Shown here: positions 32,482-41,404 of the stretch, piece after piece
Layout: each line of letters starts with the position of its first letter
Position numbering within the stretch: position 1 is the first letter of the stretch
DNA from: Alistipes sp.
GTDB lineage: Bacteria > Bacteroidota > Bacteroidia > Bacteroidales > Rikenellaceae
Assembly (NCBI GenBank): GCA_017399485.1
Contig: JAFQCA010000015.1
Span: 1 to 64,000, forward strand
DNA length: 64,000 nt
Direction of reading: 5' to 3'
Position numbers and translations under genes: made by a program
Notes under the pieces: model-generated
The model's input: only the letters and a program-made list of their open reading frames with translations
Databases searched by the model: none
What the model was told of the DNA's origin: nothing

Positions 32482-33744
32482 ATGAAGGTCTATAAATTTG
32501 GAGGAGCCTCGGTGCGTAATGCCGAGGGTGTAAGGAATCTTCGTCATATTGTTGATGGCGAGGAGAATTTGTTTATCATCGTGTCGGCTATGGGTAAGAC
32601 AACCAATGCCCTGGAACGAGTGTTTGCCCATATGCAGAAGGCTGAAACAGAGGCTGCCAACGAGGAGATAAAACAGATTCAGGCTTACCACGCCGCCATT
32701 GTTGATGAGTTGTGGGGCGAGCCTACCGAGATAAACGAGGTGACGCTTCTGTTCGGTCAGTTGCGTACCATCATCAACGATATCAAGTACCGTAAGGCCG
32801 ATGCCGAGTTGTGGTACGATACGATTGTCGCGTTTGGTGAGTTGATATCGACAACCATCATATCAAAATATCTTAACCATACAGGTATGCGCAATCGTTG
32901 GATTGATATGCGCTCGACTTTCATTACCAATCAGCGTCACAAGGATGCCAATGTAGATATTAAAGCCTCGACACTCCGTCTGAAGGCTTCGTTGGAGAAT
33001 ACGGGTGTCGATGTGTTTGTTGGTCAGGGCTTTATTGGTGCTGCGCCCGATGGCACGACTACTACGTTGGGCCGTGAGGGCTCGGACTACTCGGCGGCTG
33101 TCGTTGCTCATATCCTCGATGCTGAGTCGATGTCGGTATGGAAGGATGTGGATGGCGTGTTGAATGCCGACCCCAAAATTTTCAAGGATGCCGTTAAGAT
33201 TGATGCTTTGAACTATCTTGACACTATCGAGTTGGCATATAGCGGTGCACAGATTATCCACCCCAAGACCATCAAGCCGTTGCAGAATAAGAATATCCCG
33301 TTGTATGTACGTCCCTTTGGCGATAAGTCGAAGCCTGGTACAGTAATCAACGGCAACACTCCTCACGCAACTATGCCTATCCTGATTTACAAGAAGGAGC
33401 AGGTGTTGCTTATTATCCGCTCGAAGGACTTCTCGTTTGTGATGGAGGAGAAGTTTGCCGTGATATTCTCGCTGTTGGAGCGTTTCCGCATCAAGACACA
33501 CCTGATTAATAACTCGGCTGTCGATTTGGGCCTGTGTGTTGATTCTTCGTGGCATATAGAGGAGTTGATAAAGGCGTTGGAGGCGGAGGATTTCGAGGTG
33601 GAGTTGCACGATAATGTAGGCTTGCTCACCATCCGTAACTATAACGATGACCTCTATAACCGCTATGTACGTCAGCAAAACCATATCGTGCGTCAGGTTA
33701 ACCCCGAGTCGGTGCGTGTGGTGTTGCGCGAAACTAACTTTTAG
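32482..33744 (+). CDS. Aspartate kinase (monofunctional)
   Basis: A 420-residue enzyme that phosphorylates aspartate, the first step to Lys/DAP, Met and Thr. It starts with the kinase motif KVYKFGGASVRNAEGVRNL and has a second motif, TTLGREGSDYSAAVVAHIL (about residue 195). The C-terminal region (about 300-420) shows two ACT-like strands and helices (LLIIRSKDFSFVMEEKFA; ...NVGLLTIRN) for allosteric control. There is no fused homoserine dehydrogenase. It is probably a single-gene unit. Asd is 11 kb away in this window. Confidence 0.92.
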   Translation: MKVYKFGGASVRNAEGVRNLRHIVDGEENLFIIVSAMGKTTNALERVFAHMQKAETEAANEEIKQIQAYHAAIVDELWGEPTEINEVTLLFGQLRTIINDIKYRKADAELWYDTIVAFGELISTTIISKYLNHTGMRNRWIDMRSTFITNQRHKDANVDIKASTLRLKASLENTGVDVFVGQGFIGAAPDGTTTTLGREGSDYSAAVVAHILDAESMSVWKDVDGVLNADPKIFKDAVKIDALNYLDTIELAYSGAQIIHPKTIKPLQNKNIPLYVRPFGDKSKPGTVINGNTPHATMPILIYKKEQVLLIIRSKDFSFVMEEKFAVIFSLLERFRIKTHLINNSAVDLGLCVDSSWHIEELIKALEAEDFEVELHDNVGLLTIRNYNDDLYNRYVRQQNHIVRQVNPESVRVVLRETNF

Positions 33745-33998
33745 TTTCATAGTATAGCCGTATCTGTGGTCGCGCGCGGATGAGGCTTATGAAATAGATA
33801 AAAACCAATCAATTTTTAGAGGCAGAAGGGTTGGATAGAGTTTTTAATGTTTAGATTTTTGTCGTCATATAATGGCTTTGGGCTCAAGACGACTTGTCGC
33901 GAATCTAAAGTTTGACTCTATACAACTCGACTGCAAAATATTGGTGACTACCCATCGCGGTGGTTGCCGTAGTGTTTTACTGTTAAATCAAACGAAGT

Positions 33999-34457
33999 AT
34001 GAAAAAATTGATTGTAACTATTTTGTGTGCGATGGTATTCTGTGTGCCGTCGATGGCTCAAGGTATTAACGACAAGGCCGATAACATCATCGGTGAATAT
34101 CTTACAGACCGCGGAGGTCACAAGAGCAAGGTTCGCGTTACCAAAAATGCCAACGGTACCTACAATGCTCAGGTTTTCTGGGTTGAGAATCCCAACGACA
34201 AGGATGGCAAGAAGCGTAAGGATGTGAAGAATCCCGATAAGGCGTTGCGTAATGTCGATATCGACAAGGTTGTCATTGTCGAGGGTTTGAAGTATGACGC
34301 AGCAAAGAAGCAGTGGGGCGGTGCAAAGATTTATGACCCTACAAAGGGTATCAAGGTTAATGCTACAGCCGAGTTTGAGACTGCCGATAAACTCAAATTG
34401 CGTGGTACTATTCTGGGCGTAGGTGTTACGCTCTATTGGACCCGAATCAAGAAGTAA
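33999..34457 (+). CDS. DUF2147 family exported protein
   Basis: A 152-residue protein with signal peptide MKKLIVTILCAMVFCVPSMAQG. The mature part matches DUF2147: an initial IIGEYLTDRGGHKSKVRVTKNANGTYNAQVFWV, KNPDKALRNVDI, WGGAKIYDPTKG and RGTILGVGVTLYWTRI. The family forms a small lipocalin-like beta-barrel of unknown function, usually periplasmic. It stands alone; the 250 bp before it hold only a GTCGTC/GACGAC inverted repeat (33861-33893) and no clear promoter box. Confidence 0.85.
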   Translation: MKKLIVTILCAMVFCVPSMAQGINDKADNIIGEYLTDRGGHKSKVRVTKNANGTYNAQVFWVENPNDKDGKKRKDVKNPDKALRNVDIDKVVIVEGLKYDAAKKQWGGAKIYDPTKGIKVNATAEFETADKLKLRGTILGVGVTLYWTRIKK

Positions 34458-34463
34458 ATTAGC

Positions 34464-34583
34464 GAAGTCGTCTAACAAGACTCTTTTGTCGTTTCTCTCG
34501 CCCTTAAAATCCTCACATACGTCAAGTATGCTGCGGTTTTTCGGGCATCGAGGGCCTAAAAATAGTTCTTGTTATACAACTTC
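34464..34583. repeat. Palindromic intergenic repeat, copy B
   Basis: A 120-bp element with outer arms GAAGT...TAACAAGA / TTCTTGTTA...ACTTC. The interior CCTCACATACGTCAAGTATGCTGCGGTTTTTCGG parallels copy A (30817-30928) in order and spacing. It lies 7 bp after the DUF2147 stop and before the terminator at 34594. Confidence 0.65.
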
Positions 34584-34593
34584 TGTGACAACA

Positions 34594-34624
34594 ACAGAGG
34601 CTGTCTTTTCGAGACAGCCTCTGT
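34594..34624. terminator. Bidirectional terminator, DUF2147/GDPD
   Basis: A perfect 13-bp stem (34594-34606 with 34612-34624), 5-nt loop, and a T-rich tail on the plus strand. It sits between convergent genes. Confidence 0.8.
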
Positions 34625-34652
34625 TTCTTTTATCCTATTTGTTGGCGGTTGA

Positions 34653-35579
34653 TTAGTCGTGCAAGCCTCGCTCGCGCAAGTACTCTAATAGATATTCAGG
34701 GCGGTCAGTCTGAATCATTGTGGCGCCCATATCTACCAACTTGCCATAAACCTCATCGGCAGATGTAACCCAAGCCACGTCATCGCTCAAGCCGCCGCAC
34801 AATGAGTTCCAGAGTGAATTAACCCACAACTTCGAACCGTCGGCAATCAAGCGTTGCATAGCAGACTCCACTTCGGGTGTGTATTCTCCCCAGCAAATCT
34901 CATAAGCCAACTGTGGCTCATCGTCGGCGATATACTCTTCGAAGAGTGCCATACTCTTTGCGTTGGTGGGGGTAATGATAGGCATATAGAGCAGGTTCTG
35001 CTCGTTTGCCGCCATCTTCTCGCGTATGCTTGCAAGCGAACTGCTGCCCTTGATGAGTATCTGCTCGGTCACTCCCATCTCTTCGGCCAGAGCCAATACC
35101 AAGCCGTAGTGGTTATAGCCTTTGTCGATGTTAATCACGATGCGGTCCTTGCAAACCTCCAAGGCCTCACGCAATGTCGGGACCTTCAAGTCGAGTGAGC
35201 AACGAGTGCCGTGTGCGGTCTTCATATAGAATTTCTGCAACTCCTCGTATGTTAAGTCAGCCACGCGGCCTTTGCCCGTTGTGCAACGGTCTATTGTGCC
35301 GTCGTGCATCAATACCAATACACTATCCTTTGTAAGTTGTATGTCCAACTCCACAACGTCGGCTCCCATCTCTATAACCGACTCAATAGCGGGAATTGAG
35401 TTTTCGGGAAAATTACGCCAATCGCCTCGGTGGCACACCACCAAAACATTCTTCGACTTGGGGTTGCGAATCTCCTCGACGATTTTCGCCGCACGCTTGT
35501 CATCGGCAGCGGTGTCGCTACACGCCGAGAACATCATTGTTGCACCTATGGCAACAAACAGTAAACGGAATAATTTCAT
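34653..35579 (-). CDS. Glycerophosphodiester phosphodiesterase lipoprotein
   Basis: A 308-residue lipoprotein (signal MKLFRLLFVAIGATMMFSAC, lipobox Cys near 20). The GDPD TIM-barrel motifs are present: VVCHRGDWRNFPENS (catalytic His-Arg, about residue 50), VVELDIQLTKD (metal Glu/Asp) and LMHDGTIDRCT (second His). The C-terminal TDRPEYLLEYL is also typical. It should release glycerol phosphate from glycerophosphodiesters outside the cytoplasm. It is co-directional with and 29 bp downstream of the acyl-CoA ligase gene, so a lipid-turnover pair is possible. Confidence 0.9.
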   Translation of the reverse strand: MKLFRLLFVAIGATMMFSACSDTAADDKRAAKIVEEIRNPKSKNVLVVCHRGDWRNFPENSIPAIESVIEMGADVVELDIQLTKDSVLVLMHDGTIDRCTTGKGRVADLTYEELQKFYMKTAHGTRCSLDLKVPTLREALEVCKDRIVINIDKGYNHYGLVLALAEEMGVTEQILIKGSSSLASIREKMAANEQNLLYMPIITPTNAKSMALFEEYIADDEPQLAYEICWGEYTPEVESAMQRLIADGSKLWVNSLWNSLCGGLSDDVAWVTSADEVYGKLVDMGATMIQTDRPEYLLEYLRERGLHD

Positions 35580-35608
35580 TTTAATATGGTTTTTGTAGAT
35601 GGTTTATA

Positions 35609-37276
35609 CTACTTTTTGCTCTGCTGTCCGCTTTTGTTGGTATAGAGGAATCGGCGAATCTTCTTCGAGGGAGTCTTCTCAAACTCCTTCTCCTCCTCGC
35701 GCACCTCGGTGATGCGTGAGAAACGGTTCACCTTTGAGTTTACATACTTCATAACATCCTGCTTTAACTCCTCCTTCTTCTTATCCCACTCGGCCATCTT
35801 CTGATTCCACTCGTCGCGGGTAATCTCCCACTTCTCGGCCAACTCGTCCTTCAAACGCTCGATGGCGTCAGAATCGAAGTGTACCAATGCAATCAAGTGA
35901 CCATCGGCCTCTGTTACGACAGACTCCGATACAAAGACGTGTGAGTTGAGTACCGACTCAATCTCTTCGGGGTAGATGTTCTCTCCGCTGGGGCCTACAA
36001 TCATATTCTTCAAACGGCCCTTGATAAAGATGAAACCCTCCTCGTCAATATATCCCAAATCACCTGTGCGGAACCAGCCATCTTTGGTGAATACCGATGC
36101 TGTAGCCTCCTCGTTCTTGTAGTAGCCCTGCAATGCGCAAGGAGTCTTTACTACAATCTCGCCGTGACCTGTTTCGGGATTTATATCGTCCAATCTCACC
36201 TCTACACCTCCCATAGCAGGACCTGTAGAGCCCAACTTGACACGAGGTGAAATCTGGCCGGCAACGAGCGGTGCTGTCTCGGTCAAGCCATAACCGATAG
36301 CATAAGGCATCTTTGCATCCATCAAGAACTGCTCAACCGTCTCATCCAACTTCGAGCCACCGATGAACAGACGCGCTCTACCACCAAATGCCGCTATCAA
36401 CTTCTTACCAGCAAGACGGTGCAAGAAACGGCGGATAAAGCCAACGCCATAGAGCGTAGCCATAAACTTGTTGGCTGTAAACTTCGCCAGAATCTGGCTG
36501 TTGAATACCTTCTCGATGATGAGCGGCACGATAAGGAAACAAGTCGGGCGTACTTTGCGCAATGCCGGCAGAAGTACCGATGGGGTAGGTGGTTTCTCCA
36601 GATATGTAGTGCTTGCACCTGTTGCTATGACGTAGAGCATACCCAACGAACACTCGTAGGTGTGCGACATCGGCAACACCGAGAGCATAGAGTCCTCTGG
36701 GCCGATGGGGTAGAGGTTATACAAAAGGTTGATTTGTGAAGCCAGATTATAATGCGTCAGCATTACACCCTTAGGAGTTGATGTTGTACCCGAAGTGTAG
36801 ATTATAACGGCCAAATCCTCAGGCTTGGGTATTGTGATAGAGCCCTCGGCCTCGACCTTTTGCGAAATAACGCTTAGGTTCTTTGTGCGAATCACGATAT
36901 TGAGGTTGGCTACAGTCTCCTTCGAAATTTTAGTAAAGAGTTTGTCTGACACCAACAACGCCTTAGCCTCCGAGTGCTCGATTAACTTGTCAATTTCTGC
37001 TCCTGTGAAGTCGGGCATAATAGGTACGGCAACCATTCCCGATGTTACGATGGCGAAATAAGATATACCCCAATTAGGCATACTGCTACTCAAGATAGCA
37101 ACCTTGTCGCCAGCCTTCAGTCCTGCACCGACCAAGATGTCCTGCACCTGCTTTACGCGTTGGCCAACCTCGTTATAAGTTACGTCCTCGCCACCCAGCA
37201 TCGAGAAGGCAATTTTGTTGCTATACTTCTTGACGCTATTATGCAGCAATTCGTACAAAGTGTTCAATAGTTCCAT
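35609..37276 (-). CDS. Long-chain fatty acid--CoA ligase (AMP-binding)
   Basis: A 555-residue adenylate-forming enzyme. The P-loop-like motif IIYTSGTTSTPKGVMLTH (about residue 155), YAIGYGLTETAPLV (about 325), WFRTGDLGYIDEEGF (about 405) and GRLKNMIV (about 420) follow the FACL order. A lysine-rich C-terminus (KVNRFSRITEV... TPSKKIRRFLY) carries the catalytic Lys region. It activates fatty acids as acyl-AMP and acyl-CoA. The GDPD gene follows 29 bp later. Confidence 0.9.
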   Translation of the reverse strand: MELLNTLYELLHNSVKKYSNKIAFSMLGGEDVTYNEVGQRVKQVQDILVGAGLKAGDKVAILSSSMPNWGISYFAIVTSGMVAVPIMPDFTGAEIDKLIEHSEAKALLVSDKLFTKISKETVANLNIVIRTKNLSVISQKVEAEGSITIPKPEDLAVIIYTSGTTSTPKGVMLTHYNLASQINLLYNLYPIGPEDSMLSVLPMSHTYECSLGMLYVIATGASTTYLEKPPTPSVLLPALRKVRPTCFLIVPLIIEKVFNSQILAKFTANKFMATLYGVGFIRRFLHRLAGKKLIAAFGGRARLFIGGSKLDETVEQFLMDAKMPYAIGYGLTETAPLVAGQISPRVKLGSTGPAMGGVEVRLDDINPETGHGEIVVKTPCALQGYYKNEEATASVFTKDGWFRTGDLGYIDEEGFIFIKGRLKNMIVGPSGENIYPEEIESVLNSHVFVSESVVTEADGHLIALVHFDSDAIERLKDELAEKWEITRDEWNQKMAEWDKKKEELKQDVMKYVNSKVNRFSRITEVREEEKEFEKTPSKKIRRFLYTNKSGQQSKK

Positions 37277-37337
37277 ATTAATGTTTTATCAAAGAATAAA
37301 TTTGGGTGCAAGATAGTGAAAATTATTAAAATATAGG

Positions 37338-37345
37338 TACATTTG
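37338..37345 (+). promoter_or_regulatory. -7 box of queG
   Basis: TACATTTG lies 15 nt before the queG ATG, giving a very short leader. No TTG lies at -33. Confidence 0.45.
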
Positions 37346-37359
37346 TATGAAAAACGTTT

Positions 37360-38271
37360 ATGTTAGAGGCTAAATACATAAGAAATTTGGTCAAAACGGA
37401 GGGTTTTGACCTGTGTGGCATAACCGCTTGTCGTCATCTTGCAAAAAATGAGGAGGCTTTTGGCAGGTGGTTGGCAATGGGTTATGACTCTTCGCTTGGC
37501 TATATGCGTAATTATCTGGATAAGCGTTTCGATGTTGCGGCATTGGTCGAGGGAGCGCGTACGGTTGTGGTATGTGCCGCCCCGTATGATGGCGATATTG
37601 CTCCCAAAGAGGTTGATGTTGTGCCCCAATATCCAAAGATAGCCTCTTATGCCTGCCGTCGTGATTATCACAAAGTTATCCGCAAACGCCTTTTGGCGGT
37701 GTTAAAGCAGTTGCAGGCGCGATATCCTCAGGTGCAGGGTCGCGTTTTTGTAGATTCGGCTCCGCTGATTGAAAAGCAGTTGGCCGTAGATGCCGGTTTG
37801 GGTTGGATAGGTCGCCAATCGTTGCTTGTAACGCCCCGCTATGGTAGTTATGTTATGCTTGGAGAGTTGGTATTGACTGAGGAGGTTGATGTTTACGATT
37901 CCCCGTTGCAAACGGTAGGTTGTGGCGAGTGTCGTCGTTGTATCGAGGCTTGTCCGACAGGGGCCATAGTGGATGATATGGTGATTGATACAGCGCGATG
38001 CATATCGTGCCATACCATTGAGACTGCTCCCGATGATAGAGTCGATTTGCACGGTTGGGTGTTTGGTTGTGACGAGTGCCAGCGATACTGTCCTTATAAT
38101 CGCTCGGCCAAACGCTCGGAGCAATGTATTATGCCGCGAGAGTTTTCACCGCAAGATATATCTAATGATGAGTGGCTAATGATGAGTGAGGATGATTTTC
38201 AACAACGATTTGGGCATACACCCCTGAAACGTGCAGGCTTAAAAAAGATACAGTCCAATATAAAGCGATAA
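37360..38271 (+). CDS. queG: Epoxyqueuosine reductase
   Basis: A 303-residue cobalamin- and Fe-S-dependent enzyme, the last step of queuosine synthesis in tRNA. The catalytic-site region VFVDSAPLIEKQLAVDAGLGWIG (about residue 130) holds the conserved Asp. Two 4Fe-4S clusters are marked by CGECRRCIEACPTGAI, CISCHTIE and GCDECQRYCPYN. The length is that of the short form without the C-terminal HEAT repeats. It is convergent with the FKBP genes. Confidence 0.94.
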   Translation: MLEAKYIRNLVKTEGFDLCGITACRHLAKNEEAFGRWLAMGYDSSLGYMRNYLDKRFDVAALVEGARTVVVCAAPYDGDIAPKEVDVVPQYPKIASYACRRDYHKVIRKRLLAVLKQLQARYPQVQGRVFVDSAPLIEKQLAVDAGLGWIGRQSLLVTPRYGSYVMLGELVLTEEVDVYDSPLQTVGCGECRRCIEACPTGAIVDDMVIDTARCISCHTIETAPDDRVDLHGWVFGCDECQRYCPYNRSAKRSEQCIMPREFSPQDISNDEWLMMSEDDFQQRFGHTPLKRAGLKKIQSNIKR

Positions 38272-38292
38272 ATATACAACTTCAGTAAAAAT

Positions 38293-38323
38293 GGGGTTGT
38301 CCGACATAAAGTTGGACAACCCC
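38293..38323. terminator. Bidirectional terminator, queG/FKBP
   Basis: A 13-bp stem (38293-38305 with 38311-38323) with one internal G/T pair. On the minus strand the stem is followed by ATTTTTAC. The arm holds TTGTCCGACATAA, a sequence shared with the terminator at 5491. Confidence 0.75.
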
Positions 38324-38354
38324 TTAATCTTATCTGTAAATATCAATAGCCTGC

Positions 38355-39359
38355 TTATTCAGCCGCAGCCTCAGAAGCCTCTTCAGGCTGTGAGCCGCTC
38401 TTGATATCGTGCAACTCAACCTTGAACATCAAAGCCTCGTTGGGGCCGATGCTACCTGCGCCACGTGCGCCATAGGCCAACTCGGCGGGAATCCAAAGAG
38501 TAATCTGACCACCCTTGCCTACGAGTTGCAAACCCTCTGTCCAACCGGGGATAACGCCTGAAAGGCTGAACTCGATAGGCTCGCCACGCTTATATGAAGA
38601 GTCGAATACGGTGCCGTCACGGAGTGTACCCTCGTAATCAACGTTTACAACGTCGGTAGCCATAGGCTTGAGAGTATCATCACCCTTGCGGTCAATACGG
38701 TAGAGCAAGCCGCTCTCGGTCTTCTGTACGCCACTCTTCTTCTCAACCTCTGCCAACCACTCCTTTGAAGACTCGGCATTGCGAGCGGGAAGAACTGTCA
38801 TAAAGTAGTTCTGGATATAAGCCTGAGACTCCTCCATTGTCATTGTAGCCTCACCTGCGATAGCGTCGTTCATAGCCTTCTTGAACCAATAAGTCTGCAA
38901 AGGCAAACGAGATGTACGCATATTGGTACCCAAATCGCAACCGTAAGCCTTTGATACATTGGTACGCTCCTCCTCGCTGTTGAAGATGTCGAACTGAGTG
39001 AAGTCGGGCTGCTTTGTAGAGTCCTTCAACATCTGCTCGCCGATATAATCGGTCATACGATGAGGACGCTGCTCAGAGAAGAACTCCTGCAATACGGCAA
39101 TAGCCTCCTGATGAGCAGTCTCATCGTTGGTCTCCTTAAGCAAAGTTTCCTCTGCAGTGTTAATCAAAGCCTCCCAGTCAAACTTCATCTCAGGCATATC
39201 GCTAGAGATACCCAAACCAATGTTGGCACCAATAGCATATGAGAGCGAGTCGTAGTTTGACGCATTGCCCTTGCTTGCTGTTGTTGTCGATGTCTTACCA
39301 CCGCAAGACATCATAACTGCAGCGCACATAATTGCTGCACAATAAATTAATTTTTTCAT
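38355..39359 (-). CDS. FKBP-type peptidyl-prolyl isomerase lipoprotein
   Basis: A 334-residue lipoprotein (MKKLIYCAAIMCAAVMMSC, Cys near 19). An extended N-terminal helical region (about 35-215) resembles the Mip/FkpA dimerisation domain, here duplicated: LSYAIGANIG, then a second segment with YGCDLGTNMR. The C-terminal FKBP domain (about 235-320) has DVVNVDYEGTLRDGTVFDSS, IPGWTEGLQLV and IPAELAYGARGAGSIGPNE. It assists protein folding in the envelope. The next gene upstream is a smaller FKBP. Confidence 0.9.
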   Translation of the reverse strand: MKKLIYCAAIMCAAVMMSCGGKTSTTTASKGNASNYDSLSYAIGANIGLGISSDMPEMKFDWEALINTAEETLLKETNDETAHQEAIAVLQEFFSEQRPHRMTDYIGEQMLKDSTKQPDFTQFDIFNSEEERTNVSKAYGCDLGTNMRTSRLPLQTYWFKKAMNDAIAGEATMTMEESQAYIQNYFMTVLPARNAESSKEWLAEVEKKSGVQKTESGLLYRIDRKGDDTLKPMATDVVNVDYEGTLRDGTVFDSSYKRGEPIEFSLSGVIPGWTEGLQLVGKGGQITLWIPAELAYGARGAGSIGPNEALMFKVELHDIKSGSQPEEASEAAAE

Positions 39360-39415
39360 CTTTCCTTGTTTTATTTGTTTTGTATAAAATTTTCCTCAAA
39401 AATTGTTCGTAGCCA

Positions 39416-40123
39416 TTAACGACGTCGGCGTTTGACCTCTACGATATTTACTTCGTAACGCAACAATTCGTTGGGCTTTATACCCTTTTCGTTGTTGCCA
39501 ATCGAGCCGTAGGCCAACGATGAGGGTACCCAAAGTGTGAGTTTACCTCCCTGACCAACCAATTTAACACCTTCGCGCAGGCCGGGGATAAGTTTATTGA
39601 CAACTACTCTCAACGTATCGTCACGATTTGTTGCCAAATCCACCTCCTCGCCTGAAATACGGCTTGCACGATAGGTGATGGCTACCGTGTCACGGTCATT
39701 CGAGAGAGTGTTATTCATATCACCCAACTCCTCAACCTTGTATGTCAGGCCCGTACGAGTGCGGACGACTTTGTTGTCACCTGCAACCAAATCGCTAAGA
39801 TATTGCTCTTCGTATTTACGAACGCGCTCATACACGTCGTAATTCATATATGCGAGGAAGTATGTGCGTGCATCCTCCAATGTCAGCAACTCCTTGCCGT
39901 TTAGGGCATCGTCAAGACCTTTTATTACCGCTTCGGGGCGTATGGTAGAGTCCATCTTCATAATGTTATATGCGATGTTCATACCTATTACATACGACAA
40001 CGAGTCTGTCTGGTCGGCCAACTGCTTGGTAGCACTGCTGCCCTTCGAACCGCTACACGATAGCAGAGCAACGGCTATGCCGATGCATAATATAGCGCTT
40101 GTTATTTGACTTATAAGTCTCAT
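39416..40123 (-). CDS. FKBP-type peptidyl-prolyl isomerase lipoprotein (smaller paralogue)
   Basis: A 235-residue lipoprotein with a Cys near 23 (LLSCSGSKG). A short N-terminal helical part (LSYVIGMNIAYNIMK) is followed by an FKBP domain with KLIPGLREGVKLVGQGG and VPSSLAYGSIGNNEKGIKPNE. The beginning of the domain (TVAITYRASRISGEEVDL) diverges from the active-site pattern VDYEG...FDSS in the paralogue, so isomerase activity may be reduced. The gap of 56 bp to the larger FKBP suggests one transcript. Confidence 0.85.
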   Translation of the reverse strand: MRLISQITSAILCIGIAVALLSCSGSKGSSATKQLADQTDSLSYVIGMNIAYNIMKMDSTIRPEAVIKGLDDALNGKELLTLEDARTYFLAYMNYDVYERVRKYEEQYLSDLVAGDNKVVRTRTGLTYKVEELGDMNNTLSNDRDTVAITYRASRISGEEVDLATNRDDTLRVVVNKLIPGLREGVKLVGQGGKLTLWVPSSLAYGSIGNNEKGIKPNELLRYEVNIVEVKRRRR

Positions 40124-40254
40124 CTGTTTTGTAAAAACTTCTTAACGCTCCTCGATAATTTGCAAATCACTATAGGCAAAAATCTTACCCTAATGCTCAC
40201 CTTGCAAATAGCGATAGGAGACTGATAGTTAGATTATAAATGCGTATAACCTCG

Positions 40255-40262
40255 CAAAGATA
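40255..40262 (-). promoter_or_regulatory. -7 box of the FKBP pair
   Basis: The minus strand reads TATCTTTG, 132 nt before the first FKBP start. No TTG at -33 was found. It is divergent from the pdxB box at 40284. Confidence 0.35.
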
Positions 40263-40283
40263 GGCAAAAAAAATATTTTTCTA

Positions 40284-40291
40284 TATATTTG
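40284..40291 (+). promoter_or_regulatory. -7 box of pdxB
   Basis: TATATTTG lies 28 nt before the pdxB ATG. The -33 element is unclear. Confidence 0.45.
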
Positions 40292-40318
40292 TAGTGGAAA
40301 AAACTAATAAACTATCGT

Positions 40319-41314
40319 ATGAAGGTCGTAATTGACAGCGCAATACCCTATATCGTGGGTGTTTTGGAGCCCTATGCCGAAGTCGTTTATCGTGCGGGAG
40401 AGCAATTTTCGTCGTCCGACGTCAGGGATGCCGATGCATTGATTATCCGTACCCGTACGCGATGCGATGAGGCTTTGCTGGAGGGCTCGAGGGTAAAGTT
40501 AATAGCCACTGCGACCATAGGATTTGACCATATCGACCTGCAATATTGTGCCTCGCGGGGTATAGAGGTTGTGACTGCAGCAGGTTGTAATGCCGCAGGT
40601 GTATTGCAATGGGTCGCTGCGACATTGGCTCTGCTTGCCCGTACTCAATGTTGGCAGCCCGACCAGATGCGATTGGGTATTGTCGGCGTAGGTAACGTAG
40701 GCTCATTGGTGGAGCGATATGCTCGCCGCTGGGGATTCGAGGTCATCTGTTGTGACCCTCCGCGACAGGAGCGCGAGGGGGGCGATTTCGTTGCGATGGA
40801 GGAGTTATTGCCTCAGGCCGATATTGTAACCCTGCATACTCCGCTTGATGATACCACCCGCGGGATGATAAATCCGCAGACATTGGCGTTGATGAAACCC
40901 TCGGCAACCCTTATCAATGCATCTCGAGGCGAGGTGGCCCAGACGGAGGCTCTGCTTGCAGCGCGGCAGACTCTATGTTTGGATGTGTGGGAGCGAGAGC
41001 CGAATATCAATAGAGAATTACTTGCCAAAGCCTTTGTTGCAACACCCCATATAGCGGGATATTCTGCTCAGGGTAAGGCCAATGCCGCAATGGCTGTGGT
41101 GCGTGCTGTAGCCCGTCGTTTCGCATTGCCGCTTGCGGGGTGGTATCCGTCGGTGGTTGAGCCTGTCGAGCGCAAGGATATAACGTGGGAGGATATGTGT
41201 CAGAGTGTAGAGCGTTATTGCAATTTGCCCTCCGAGAGCGCGATACTAAAGAGTCGCCCTGCGGAGTTTGAGTCGTTGCGCAACAACTACAATTACCGCG
41301 AAGAGTATTTTTAG
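40319..41314 (+). CDS. pdxB: 4-phosphoerythronate dehydrogenase
   Basis: A 331-residue D-2-hydroxyacid dehydrogenase of the PdxB branch, which oxidises 4-phosphoerythronate in pyridoxal phosphate synthesis. It has the NAD fold LGIVGVGNVGSLVERYARRW (about residue 118), the catalytic Arg in INASRGEVAQ, Glu in LDVWEREPNI and His in ATPHIAGYSAQGKANA (the PdxB-typical ending after His). A PdxB-specific C-terminal part follows (about 270-331). It has its own promoter box. Confidence 0.92.
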   Translation: MKVVIDSAIPYIVGVLEPYAEVVYRAGEQFSSSDVRDADALIIRTRTRCDEALLEGSRVKLIATATIGFDHIDLQYCASRGIEVVTAAGCNAAGVLQWVAATLALLARTQCWQPDQMRLGIVGVGNVGSLVERYARRWGFEVICCDPPRQEREGGDFVAMEELLPQADIVTLHTPLDDTTRGMINPQTLALMKPSATLINASRGEVAQTEALLAARQTLCLDVWEREPNINRELLAKAFVATPHIAGYSAQGKANAAMAVVRAVARRFALPLAGWYPSVVEPVERKDITWEDMCQSVERYCNLPSESAILKSRPAEFESLRNNYNYREEYF

Positions 41315-41344
41315 AGAGATTGAGTGCATTGCACACAATAAATT

Positions 41345-41374
41345 TTGTACTGCGGTTGGGTTGTGCTATCTTTG
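41345..41374 (+). promoter_or_regulatory. Promoter of lnt
   Basis: TTG (41345-41347) and TATCTTTG (41367-41374) are spaced by 19 bp. The predicted start is near 41381, so the in-frame ATG at 41387 would have only a 6-nt leader. This favours the ATG at 41405. Confidence 0.65.
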
Positions 41375-41404
41375 CAGTAATGTTTTATGATTGAAGGCAA
41401 TTTT

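Noticed and set aside
32863..33750. 295-codon open frame antisense to aspartate kinase
   Set aside because: Codon structure is a mirror of the conserved kinase; no recognisable domain.
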